DNA from: Erythrobacteraceae bacterium CCH12-C2
GTDB lineage: Bacteria > Pseudomonadota > Alphaproteobacteria > Sphingomonadales > Sphingomonadaceae
Assembly (NCBI GenBank): GCA_001556995.1
Contig: LSKF01000132.1
Span: 1 to 12,148, forward strand
DNA length: 12,148 nucleotides
Reading direction: 5' to 3'
The notes under the pieces were generated by a model. That model was not told where the DNA came from. It was given only the letters and a program-made list of their open reading frames with translations, and did no database searches. Of the stretch, positions 1-5,648 are shown in pieces. Every line of letters begins with the position of its first letter. Position 1 is the first letter of the stretch. Made by a program: the position numbers and the translations under genes.

Positions 1-22
1 GGCCGCGACCGGATACAAGTCT

Positions 23-39
23 ATGCACGGATAGTGCAT
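23..39. promoter_or_regulatory. Perfect inverted repeat, possible operator
   Basis: ATGCAC, five bases, GTGCAT: a perfect 6-base inverted repeat with 17-base span, the size of a dimeric repressor site. It lies about 60 bases beyond the 3' end of the DUF3768 gene, near the left edge, so it may belong to a gene outside the window. No promoter was recognised next to it. The rest of positions 1-98 shows no gene. A chance palindrome is possible. Confidence 0.3.
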
Positions 40-98
40 CAGCTGACCTCGGAACGAATGAAGCCAATCCCTGAGCATTGCGTGTGCCCCCCACCGCG

Positions 99-413
99 TC
101 AACAGAAGGAACCGTTCAATGCGAACTTGACAAGCCCCGGATCATACAAATCGATCTTGAAGAAGACCTTCTCGCCCCTGAAAGTGAACGCGCCGAAGTC
201 GCGCTCGCCGTAGGTATCCTCCTCGAAGCGGTGGCGCCGCATGGTTTTGATGAGCTCGGCCTGTGCGACAAGTACGCTAGGGGTGTCGCCACTACAGAAG
301 GCATCGAGGCAGCCGCGTGTGAACATGATGCGAGCGCTGGGGTCGAAACCTGAACGTGCCCGATCGTTGAGTTTGGCGATCTGTTCGGCTCGTGCGATTG
401 GCTCAGTCAGCAT
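99..413 (-). CDS. DUF3768 family protein, C-terminus shorter than usual
   Basis: A 104-residue protein of unknown function. I assign it to DUF3768 from the N-terminal IAKLNDRAR segment, the ARIMFTRGCLDA stretch, and the core YGERDFGAF followed by FFKIDLYD, which matches the family's usual HGEHDFGAF...WKIDYYD. As I recall, family members continue after this core with a conserved tail ending near TRVLTIML; here the protein stops soon after the YDPGL segment, so the tail is missing or replaced. The ATG is preceded by GGAG at 8 bases, and the gene overlaps the end of the upstream PP-loop gene by 7 bases, so translation is probably coupled. It is the last gene of a four-gene overlapping unit. No terminator is seen after it. 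The family is common in alphaproteobacterial plasmids and islands; its biochemical role is unknown to me. Confidence 0.82.
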   Translation of the reverse strand: MLTEPIARAEQIAKLNDRARSGFDPSARIMFTRGCLDAFCSGDTPSVLVAQAELIKTMRRHRFEEDTYGERDFGAFTFRGEKVFFKIDLYDPGLVKFALNGSFC

Positions 414-1372
414 GGCGTTGTCTCCAATTGACGCTGGAAGCGTTCGATCCAGTCGGCAAGGTGTGGCCGCTCCGGAAGTGGTATTTCAGCGGCGGCCTCT
501 TGAAAGAGCCTCAGCGACGTCGGCGCGTCGGCCTCGATCCGGTCAATCTCGCCGGCAGGGAGCAAGCGCTCACCGCGGATGAAATCGGTCATTCGGCCGG
601 GCCTGGTGCGCGTTGAAGAGCGCCACAGGCCCTCGACGGTGCGCAGGCGGGGTGCAGCGCGGGCCTCCACCAGCACGATGATCCGCAGGCACCATGGCGG
701 AAGATCGCGGATTTCTTCGGGCTTCGAGCCGCAGCAGAGGAAACATGCCGACTTTGGCGGGACCGGAAGGCCTTCGGCCTCGATCCGGGCGATGCAATCT
801 TCGCGGGTCCAGCTCCATTCTCTCAGAGGATATCGGCACTCGAAGCGTTCGCTTGGGATCGTCAGAGCGTGCGCATGTCTGCGGGTGTCGGCCGGGGATG
901 CGTCATAACCGATCAGACGGACGACCTTCTGGCCGCGGTTCCAGGCCTCGATGGCTGGTGGCCATCGGGCAATATACTTGTCCTGGGGCGCGACCTTCCA
1001 TTTGAGACTGCATGAGTGTCGACCTAGTGAGATCGATGGCAGTGTCGCATTCGTGAGGACGTTCTCGATCAGCGTCGCGTAGGGTGGCCAGTGCTTGAAC
1101 CGCTGGGGCTGATAACGGCAGATCTGGAATTCGATCCCGTGGGCCTCCATCCATCGATGGATGATGTCGAGATAGTCATAGGTCGCGGGCTTTTCGGACC
1201 CGGTATCGGCTGTCAGGACGAGATCAGGGGTCTCGCCTCGCGCGACAAGCTCGATGAGCATTGCGGTGGAATCAACCCCGATGCCGTAAGCGAGCACCAC
1301 TGGTGGGCGCGGAAGATCGAGGAGGTCGCGGCCTCGGGCTGCGGGCTTGGCGCAGGCCGGTCCGGCGATCAC
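407..1372 (-). CDS. PP-loop ATPase, PAPS reductase-like (adenine nucleotide alpha hydrolase fold)
   Basis: A 321-residue cytosolic protein of the phosphoadenosine-phosphosulfate-reductase-like group of PP-loop enzymes, which adenylate a substrate using ATP. The PP-loop is YGIGVDST at residues 29-36, a variant of SGGxDS. It is followed by TADTGSEKPATYDYL (about 54-68), the usual second strand motif, and by a GRHSCSLKWKVAP segment (117-129) matching the CTxxLKxxP region of PAPS reductases. Cys121 with Cys210, Cys213 and Cys214 (CFLCC) could bind an Fe-S cluster or zinc, as in APS reductases and DndC-like proteins; that is inference. The GTG start overlaps the preceding DUF5983 stop as GTGA, and no strong ribosome site is visible, consistent with coupled translation. 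Sulfate assimilation is unlikely in this setting. Nucleic-acid modification is a more plausible but unproven role. Confidence 0.85.
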   Translation of the reverse strand: MIAGPACAKPAARGRDLLDLPRPPVVLAYGIGVDSTAMLIELVARGETPDLVLTADTGSEKPATYDYLDIIHRWMEAHGIEFQICRYQPQRFKHWPPYATLIENVLTNATLPSISLGRHSCSLKWKVAPQDKYIARWPPAIEAWNRGQKVVRLIGYDASPADTRRHAHALTIPSERFECRYPLREWSWTREDCIARIEAEGLPVPPKSACFLCCGSKPEEIRDLPPWCLRIIVLVEARAAPRLRTVEGLWRSSTRTRPGRMTDFIRGERLLPAGEIDRIEADAPTSLRLFQEAAAEIPLPERPHLADWIERFQRQLETTPC

Positions 1373-1698
1373 GACAGTGGTCCGCTTGCTGTGCCCCAGT
1401 CGTACTCGGGCAGATCAGCCACTATCGGCCCGTCGCAGTCCCACATGATCCATTGGCAGCGCAGCTTGCGGGCAACATGGAGAGCGGAGCGGATTTCGAG
1501 GGGAACGCTGGCGGCCTCAGTGATGCCGACATCGTCGCAGACATACATGAACCAGCCCCATTCGCCCTTGGCGAAGCAGGCCCAGGGACATTCGGGCATC
1601 CAGTCAGCCGCCGTGCCCGGCGACATGTGGGCGGTGCTCAGCGCAAGCATCATTGCAAATTCATGCGCGGCCACCGCTGGGTTCGTCATGGGGGTCAC
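1369..1698 (-). CDS. DUF5983 family protein
   Basis: A 109-residue protein that I place in DUF5983 from the ALSTAHM segment near the N-terminus, the GWFMYV strand in the middle, and the C-terminal WIMWDCDGPIV..LPEYDW block. The function of the family is unknown; members sit in plasmids and integrative elements, and the size is normal. The start chosen is GTG at 1698, because AAGGAGG lies exactly 7 bases upstream, inside the last codons of the DUF7007 gene, and because the start and upstream stop form a GTGA overlap. A second candidate, ATG at 1689, has no ribosome site of its own. The 3' end overlaps the next gene by another GTGA, so this is the second of four translationally chained genes. 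The many Trp and aromatic residues near the C-terminus suggest a compact folded domain. No signal peptide or membrane segment is seen. Confidence 0.8.
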   Translation of the reverse strand: MTPMTNPAVAAHEFAMMLALSTAHMSPGTAADWMPECPWACFAKGEWGWFMYVCDDVGITEAASVPLEIRSALHVARKLRCQWIMWDCDGPIVADLPEYDWGTASGPLS

Positions 1699-2333
1699 AG
1701 CACAACCTCCTTGGTCGCGGGCGCACTCGCTGCGATGCGCACAGCGCCTATCTCATCGAACCCGTTGACGATCCGGCTGCTATCGTAAGCGTCCTTGTCC
1801 ACCAGTCCGTGGATGGAATCGCCTTCGTAATGGGCGTGGCCGAGGGCATCGACGCGGGCGACACGCCGTGCGACGACGCCGACCTGGCCCTGCGGGACCC
1901 AATCTGCCCAGTCGCCCGAGGCGCTGACCACGACATACTTGCCAATCATATCGGTGAGCGCCTGCCGGCGGCGCAGGATGGGGCTGTCACTGGTTTCGAC
2001 GGCCTCGCCTGTGTGAGCCGCATAGCGATCGGGGTGCCATGCCCTGACGCTTGCGCGGGCGTTCTGCACAAGGAGATCGAAACCCTTGGTTGGCAGACCG
2101 GCGAATTCGTTGGCGAAGCCAAGCACCACAAGTGCCCAGTCAACATCCTCCTCGTAGGAGGTGTTCTCGAGGCGCAGCGCGGCCGGCATGGCTGCCTGAC
2201 GTTCGTCTGACAGGATCATGCCGCCATGGCTGGCTGTGTGCACCTCCCAGATACCGGGGAGCAGCTGTGTTGCGGTCTGCGGCGCGCCCCAGAGGGTCTC
2301 CCGCGGCGTTTCACTCGGGTTGAATTTGGGCAT
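1695..2333 (-). CDS. DUF7007 domain protein, first gene of an overlapping four-gene unit
   Basis: A 212-residue protein. The N-terminal block WGAPQTATQLLPGIWEV, then TASHGGMILSDERQAAMP and YEEDVDWALVVLGF (about residues 15-70), matches my recollection of DUF7007, a domain of unknown function found in mobile elements, sometimes attached to larger proteins. The C-terminal half is unlike anything I can name; it includes a GKYVVVSASGDWADWVP segment and a VGVVAR strand that look like a small beta-barrel. The ATG at 2333 has AAGGAG 7 bases upstream. Ribosome site and start lie in the loop and 3' arm of a perfect 8-bp hairpin (2332-2362), directly preceded by polypurine motif copy A, so its translation may be controlled. 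The gene overlaps DUF5983 by four bases (GTGA). As first gene it would set the level of the three downstream genes if they are coupled. Confidence 0.8.
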   Translation of the reverse strand: MPKFNPSETPRETLWGAPQTATQLLPGIWEVHTASHGGMILSDERQAAMPAALRLENTSYEEDVDWALVVLGFANEFAGLPTKGFDLLVQNARASVRAWHPDRYAAHTGEAVETSDSPILRRRQALTDMIGKYVVVSASGDWADWVPQGQVGVVARRVARVDALGHAHYEGDSIHGLVDKDAYDSSRIVNGFDEIGAVRIAASAPATKEVVL

Positions 2334-2362
2334 TGGTCATCTCCTTCCAGGATCTGACCAAT
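2332..2362 (-). promoter_or_regulatory. Hairpin enclosing the DUF7007 ribosome site and start codon (copy A)
   Basis: On the coding strand ATTGGTCA pairs perfectly with TGACCAAT across a 15-base loop that holds GGAAGGAG. The first two bases of the ATG are in the 3' arm. The hairpin begins 4 bases after polypurine motif copy A. In the mRNA it would present the Shine-Dalgarno in a loop while pairing the start codon, a layout typical of translational control. An equivalent structure precedes the 6338-6988 gene. Confidence 0.55.
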
Positions 2363-2366
2363 TTCC

Positions 2367-2380
2367 TCCCCCTCCCCTTT
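2367..2380 (-). repeat. Polypurine leader motif, copy A
   Basis: Coding-strand AAAGGGGAGGGGGA, ending 33 bases before the DUF7007 start. Identical 14-mers occur at 7021-7034 and 10208-10221, in the same orientation and each in a gene leader. Copies A and C agree over 16 bases (2366-2381 and 10207-10222). Three exact copies in 12 kb, all upstream of starts, are not expected by chance. The function is unknown. Confidence 0.75.
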
Positions 2381-2404
2381 CACAGCCTGGAGGTTGTCAT
2401 GGGT

Positions 2405-2420
2405 CGGGGGTTGTACCCCG
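2405..2420 (-). terminator. Possible hairpin after the DUF1173-like gene, no T-tract
   Basis: CGGGG, six bases, CCCCG lies about 43 bases beyond the stop of the gene at 2464-3762. The stem is GC-rich but only 5 bp and no run of T follows on the minus strand, so this is at best a weak terminator or pause site. It lies between that gene and polypurine motif A. Confidence 0.25.
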
Positions 2421-2463
2421 GATATGCCGGCAAGCGCGGTGGGTTCTGGGGATGCGCTCGCGC

Positions 2464-3762
2464 TCAGCCGATGCCGAGATTGGCCTTGAGGATCGCGCCC
2501 GTTCCGTGGGAATCGATCGTCGCGGCCCGAGCGGTAATCACGCGTCCTGCCTTGCCCAGAAGCGCAAGCTGATGGCGCTTGGCAGCAAGGTACTCAGGGT
2601 CCTCGCTGGCGATGACTTCGAGCGCCGTCTCGATGATTTCGCCGGTGGTGGAATCGTGGATGTCGAGGACGAAGTCCGGTCGAACTGTTCCGATCTTCGA
2701 GGGCAGGTCGAACAACGGTCGCTTGAAGCCAAGGGCAATGCCGCGCTTTCGCAGATGGTACTGCAGGTCGAGCAGTTCGCAGGCCACCTTCCGCTCATAG
2801 TGGTTATGGACCGGGATGAACGCCGAGGTGCGGGCCAGTGGCTGGGCGAAACCGCGCAGTGCGGCGTAGCCGTCGCGCGGATTGTGTTCGCCGACGACAA
2901 CGAGAACGAGATAGGGCGGCCCGATTAATGATCCTGAATATTGGACGCGGGTCTTGAGGTCGAGCTCCTTGCCCTGCCCCAGAAACAGCGTCGTTCCCGA
3001 AATGTCGTTAGCATAGAGCGCAAGGAAGGCTTGGGGCGCCAGTCCTTCGGGCCATGTCCTGGCGGCCTTGCGCAGACGGGCGAAGACGGCCTTGCGCTCG
3101 TAGGGGTCGATATGCGTGTAAAGGTGCGCGGAAAGGGGGATGCCGGGCGCGATTTCGAGCCGCGTCGCCGCATGTCGCAAGCGCGCAAATTCGGAGGCCA
3201 TCGTCATGTTTCGTCCGCGGCGCGCCGGTAAGGGATGCACCTCGTTGACGTGGGCCATATCCATCAGTTGCCATAGGAGGCGGGCAAGTCGCGGAATGGT
3301 GACGCCCCTGCTGCGATCGTCGGGTTCAATGTCTGAGGGCGCTTCGGCCAGCTTCTCCGGTGCGAGACGATGGGCGATGAACAGCCCTTCGGGCACATCG
3401 ATCACCGGAGCCTCGGCCGAGCGCTTCTCGCGGAAGCGCTGGGGAGCCTGTTCGCGGAAGAACGGACAATCAGATGCATGCTCGGGGCGGCGTTGGCGCT
3501 TGCTGGTCAGGCGGCGCAGGTAATAGGTTTCAGCCTCTGAGAGGTAAGCGGCTGACATGAGTGGGGGCGGGTCGGTATCGCCCATGCAGCTACAGGCGAT
3601 CCACTGGTCATGCGTCCGAGCCTTCGTCACCATCGTGACGCTCGCCCGGTGGTCGGCTTCGCTCCCCTCCCCCTCATACCAGCGAACAAGCGCGTCGCGG
3701 ACTACGTCGGGGACCGGCGTTCTGAGAGTGAGGCCTCTCGAGTGTCGAGGGACAAGCCACAT
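2464..3762 (-). CDS. DUF1173-like protein with Cys/His N-terminus and PD-(D/E)XK-like C-terminus
   Basis: A 432-residue, probably cytosolic protein. The N-terminal part has a CxC pair (Cys57, Cys59) and, after about 35 residues, HASDC (His95, Cys99), an arrangement that resembles the CLC...HAPDC zinc-binding-like start of DUF1173 proteins as I remember them. The middle is unassigned. The C-terminal region has FKRPLFDLP, then RPDFVLDI (Asp363) and, 19 residues on, ALEVIASEDPEYLAAK (Glu382, Lys395); this D...ExV...K pattern and its position resemble a PD-(D/E)XK nuclease-like fold, although the ExK lysine is replaced. The ATG at 3762 has no good Shine-Dalgarno. The gene is divergent from the SOS-box gene at 3838 and shares its 75-base upstream region. 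No TM segment or signal peptide. Nuclease activity is inference; the DUF1173 relation is a moderate-confidence recall. Confidence 0.7.
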   Translation of the reverse strand: MWLVPRHSRGLTLRTPVPDVVRDALVRWYEGEGSEADHRASVTMVTKARTHDQWIACSCMGDTDPPPLMSAAYLSEAETYYLRRLTSKRQRRPEHASDCPFFREQAPQRFREKRSAEAPVIDVPEGLFIAHRLAPEKLAEAPSDIEPDDRSRGVTIPRLARLLWQLMDMAHVNEVHPLPARRGRNMTMASEFARLRHAATRLEIAPGIPLSAHLYTHIDPYERKAVFARLRKAARTWPEGLAPQAFLALYANDISGTTLFLGQGKELDLKTRVQYSGSLIGPPYLVLVVVGEHNPRDGYAALRGFAQPLARTSAFIPVHNHYERKVACELLDLQYHLRKRGIALGFKRPLFDLPSKIGTVRPDFVLDIHDSTTGEIIETALEVIASEDPEYLAAKRHQLALLGKAGRVITARAATIDSHGTGAILKANLGIG

Positions 3763-3787
3763 GGGCGTTAACCTATTGCATTGGCGT

Positions 3788-3816
3788 TTGACCGTCCAGC
3801 ATGTTCACGTTATGTT
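3788..3816 (+). promoter_or_regulatory. Sigma70-type promoter for the plus-strand gene
   Basis: TTGACC (-35) at 3788-3793, a 17-base spacer, and TATGTT (-10) at 3811-3816. The predicted transcript start is near 3823, giving a short leader that reaches the AAGGAG ribosome site at about 3824-3829. The -35 matches five of six consensus bases and the -10 four of six. The SOS box overlaps the spacer and -10. Confidence 0.6.
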
Positions 3817-3817
3817 C
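3803..3817 (+). promoter_or_regulatory. LexA (SOS) box of alphaproteobacterial type, GTTC-N7-GTTC
   Basis: GTTC at 3803-3806, seven bases, GTTC at 3814-3817. This is the direct-repeat LexA operator described for alphaproteobacteria such as Rhodobacter and Caulobacter. The repeat extends to ATGTTCAC at 3801-3808 and 3812-3819, an exact 8-base direct repeat with an 11-base period. It covers the -10 of the promoter at 3788-3816, where bound LexA would block RNA polymerase. About 0.4 such sites would be expected by chance in a window this size on both strands, so position rather than presence is the stronger evidence. Confidence 0.6.
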
Positions 3818-3837
3818 ACCAAGAAGGAGAAAGCCTC

Positions 3838-4341
3838 ATGGAAATGCCAGACCTCGTCGGCCGCTTCGATCTCGATCTCACCTTGCGCGATGCGAGCCTT
3901 GATCCTGCCAATCGTGCCACCCGCCGGATGCTGGCGGCAGCCGCGATCGGGACCGAAGTCAATGACGGTTACTATGCTGCCGTGGAGTTGCGTGAGGCGG
4001 TGCAGTGGGTCCACGAGGGCGAGCCTGGCGCGAAGCTGAAGCTGTCCATGATTCTCGGCAACCAGTGCGACGACTATCAGCGCTGTCTCTATTTCATTCT
4101 CGCCGGACGCGGGATCGTCCAGATGCTCGATGATCTGATGTGGCTTGAGGAGCTGCTCGAGGCGCGCGGACGTGTGGCTGGCAAGCTATTCAAGCGGCGC
4201 TCTCCGGTGATGCCGCAGGTGCGGCCTTATGTCGCTAGCGAGCCCGATGGCCCGCTGGTTGCTGTAAACCGGCAGTTCCAGCAGGGGCCCTCCTGGTATC
4301 TCGATCCTGAACTCAGCGACTCCCCTAAGCGACCGCTATAG
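3838..4341 (+). CDS. Unrecognised 167-residue protein, probably SOS-regulated
   Basis: I do not recognise this protein. The start ATG at 3838 is preceded by AAGGAG at 8 bases; an in-frame ATG at 3781 lies upstream of the promoter and is rejected. The protein is soluble and largely helical in appearance: an N-terminal FDLDLTLRDASLDPANRATRRML stretch, a YYAAVELREAVQWV helix, then the conspicuous NQCDDYQRCLYFILAGR and LDDLMWLEELLEAR helices, and a basic Pro-rich tail after about residue 115. It is the only plus-strand gene in the window. Its promoter carries a GTTC-N7-GTTC box, so induction by DNA damage is likely. It is divergent from the DUF1173-like gene and converges on parE, the two stop codons lying inside the palindrome CTATAG. 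A role in DNA repair or element induction would fit the regulation but is not shown by the sequence. Confidence 0.75.
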   Translation: MEMPDLVGRFDLDLTLRDASLDPANRATRRMLAAAAIGTEVNDGYYAAVELREAVQWVHEGEPGAKLKLSMILGNQCDDYQRCLYFILAGRGIVQMLDDLMWLEELLEARGRVAGKLFKRRSPVMPQVRPYVASEPDGPLVAVNRQFQQGPSWYLDPELSDSPKRPL

Positions 4342-4626
4342 GTGCCGCTCAAAATCCATGCTTTGATGCAAAACGCGAACAATCAGAATGCCGTCTGGCG
4401 CAGGAATGTAGAATATCACATGAGCGCCCTGCCTGATCCGGCGCAGCTGCGGCACAACCTGTTCTGCGCTTTGCCCAAGATGCGGATTATCGAGCAGGGA
4501 CGCAAAACAGGCTTTCAATTGACCCAGATATTTTCGCGCCTGGTCCCGACCGAACTCGGTGGTCGTATATTGCGAGATCAGGACGAGATCGTTGTCAGCT
4601 CTCCGGCTGATCCGCAGCTCACGCAT
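4336..4626 (-). CDS. parE: ParE-type toxin of a type II toxin-antitoxin system (RelE/ParE superfamily)
   Basis: A 96-residue basic protein of normal length for ParE. Family features are the N-terminal LRISRRADNDLVLISQYTTTEFG, the central helical AR.YLGQLKACFASLLDNPHLG, and the C-terminal strands LRRIRQGAHVIFYIP and ILIVRVLHQSMDFERHL, which match the R..R..H.I.Y......I.RVLH..MD pattern. ParE toxins generally poison DNA gyrase, while RelE relatives cleave mRNA; the VLHQSMD ending favours ParE. The start overlaps the parD stop by 8 bases, the usual coupling in such operons with antitoxin first. The 3' end overlaps the convergent plus-strand gene by 6 bases. The gene appears intact. It probably stabilises the carrying plasmid or island. 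Confidence 0.9.
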   Translation of the reverse strand: MRELRISRRADNDLVLISQYTTTEFGRDQARKYLGQLKACFASLLDNPHLGQSAEQVVPQLRRIRQGAHVIFYIPAPDGILIVRVLHQSMDFERHL

Positions 4627-4873
4627 TCGCTCTTCGCGCGCGCTCTTCGCCCTCGGCCCAGATATCGTCGAGTGACCGCTCGCTTAGGCCACTGTCGATC
4701 CCTTCGCCGATCGCCTTGCGCAGGTCAGAGAGCTTGCCCTGCTCTTCCTGGTCGCGGCGCACGAGATCGCGGATATATTCACTGTCGTTGGTGAAGGCTC
4801 CCCGGGCAATCTGAGTCTTGATCCAGGAATCCTGTGTATCGCTCAGTGTGATGGTTTTGCGGACGGTCGCCAT
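4619..4873 (-). CDS. parD: ParD-type ribbon-helix-helix antitoxin
   Basis: An 84-residue antitoxin. The N-terminal VRKTITLSDTQDSWIKTQIARGAFTN followed by DSEYIRDLVRRDQ is the ribbon-helix-helix DNA-binding domain typical of ParD, and the acidic C-terminal half (GIDSGLSERSLDDIWAEGEERARR) is the toxin-binding part. It neutralises ParE and normally autorepresses the operon. The ATG at 4873 has AAGGAG 6-7 bases upstream. The 97-base gap to the SNase gene should hold its promoter; TATGAT at 4898-4903 on the minus strand is a possible -10, but I found no matching -35 and no clean palindromic operator. Translation overlaps parE by 8 bases. The gene is full length with no sign of damage. Confidence 0.9.
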   Translation of the reverse strand: MATVRKTITLSDTQDSWIKTQIARGAFTNDSEYIRDLVRRDQEEQGKLSDLRKAIGEGIDSGLSERSLDDIWAEGEERARRANA

Positions 4874-4970
4874 AGTTCACTCCTTGCCCTCGTGGTTATC
4901 ATACTATTGGTGCAGGGCGCAACGGGGCCAGACATGAGCCTCAAGGATGGACGGGGGGCGTGATCGGAAC

Positions 4971-5432
4971 TCATAGGGCAAGCTGGGCGCGGCCAGCAGC
5001 CGCGGGACAGCGTGCCCTCACAAATCCACCATTATCCCATCGGGGGTTGTAGATGGCGGCCTCGCTTTCGAGTTGATGGCACGACAGATCCCGGCCTCGC
5101 GCTTCGACAAGCGCAAGTGTTCGACCGAAGCGGTCGTATCCGATCCGCCGAATCACCATCGTTGTCGCGATGGCCGCGCGCAAATTGCGGGTGCTCGCCT
5201 CAGGGTTGCCGGGCGCGCAATTGCGGCCCGACCGGCACTGGCCCGGCTTTTCCGGCGCATCAATGGCGAGCAGGCGGATGCGTTCATCTCCGCCGCGCAG
5301 GGTATCGCCGTCAACGACGCGGCATTGCGTGATCGTTTCTCCCGGCGGAAGTTCTGGTGCTGCCAAGCAGCCCCCACCCGATCCTGCCAGGGTCAACACA
5401 AGCAGGACCGAAAATCGACGATGCCTTGTCAT
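4971..5432 (-). CDS. Secreted SNase-like (thermonuclease family) nuclease
   Basis: A 153-residue protein with an N-terminal basic-hydrophobic signal (RHRRFSVLLVLTLAGSGGGC) and a Cys at 22 that could make it a lipoprotein, although the preceding GGG is a poor lipobox. The mature part is a staphylococcal-nuclease-like OB-fold: VVDGDTL (39-45), IRLLAIDAPE (52-61) and YDRFGRTLA (99-107). Arg53, Glu61 and Arg104 line up with the catalytic Arg35, Glu43 and Arg87 of SNase, and Asp41/Asp43 and Asp58 with its calcium ligands, so it should be active. Four further cysteines (37, 66, 72, 118) suit an exported, disulfide-bonded protein. The start overlaps the upstream small gene as TAATG, indicating coupled translation. 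Such nucleases are common in conjugative elements; a role in cell-envelope or extracellular DNA degradation is inference. Confidence 0.85.
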   Translation of the reverse strand: MTRHRRFSVLLVLTLAGSGGGCLAAPELPPGETITQCRVVDGDTLRGGDERIRLLAIDAPEKPGQCRSGRNCAPGNPEASTRNLRAAIATTMVIRRIGYDRFGRTLALVEARGRDLSCHQLESEAAIYNPRWDNGGFVRARCPAAAGRAQLAL

Positions 5433-5641
5433 TATGCGCGCAGCTCCACTTCGACGTGAACATCGAACGCATCTTCGTCGGTGACATGGAAGGGCTTGAT
5501 CGGGTCACCGGTACGGATGACCGCTACCGGCCGGTGTTTGTGCTCGAAGAGGCGCTCAGCGACGCGGTGAGCGTTCTCCCGGCTGCAGAGCTCACCACGC
5601 CGTGGGCTGAATGTGGTCTCGGTGAGAGGATGGCAGGTCAT
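5432..5641 (-). CDS. Conserved-looking 69-residue protein of unknown function
   Basis: A small soluble protein lying 7 bases after the DUF6927 stop and joined to the SNase gene by a TAATG overlap, so it sits firmly in the operon. The N-terminal half is basic and polar with TETTFSPRRGELCSRENA, followed by an amphipathic helix (HRVAERLFEH) and a C-terminal half with VAVIRTGDPIKPFHVT and a strongly acidic ending (DEDAFDVHVEVEL). Two cysteines are present (residues 3 and 19). The ATG has only a weak ribosome site (GCGAG), consistent with translational coupling to the preceding gene. I know no named domain for it. Confidence rests on the tight spacing and on the coherent amino-acid composition. 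Confidence 0.65.
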   Translation of the reverse strand: MTCHPLTETTFSPRRGELCSRENAHRVAERLFEHKHRPVAVIRTGDPIKPFHVTDEDAFDVHVEVELRA

Positions 5642-5648
5642 GGCTCGC

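Noticed and set aside
3661..3676. A further C-rich stretch (CTCCCCTCCCCCTC) resembling the polypurine motif
   Set aside because: Lies inside the DUF1173-like coding region, has a different run order and does not match the 14-mer.
4898..4926. Promoter and palindromic operator for parDE
   Set aside because: TATGAT is a fair -10, but no -35 at a suitable distance and no symmetrical operator could be found, so it is not listed as a feature.
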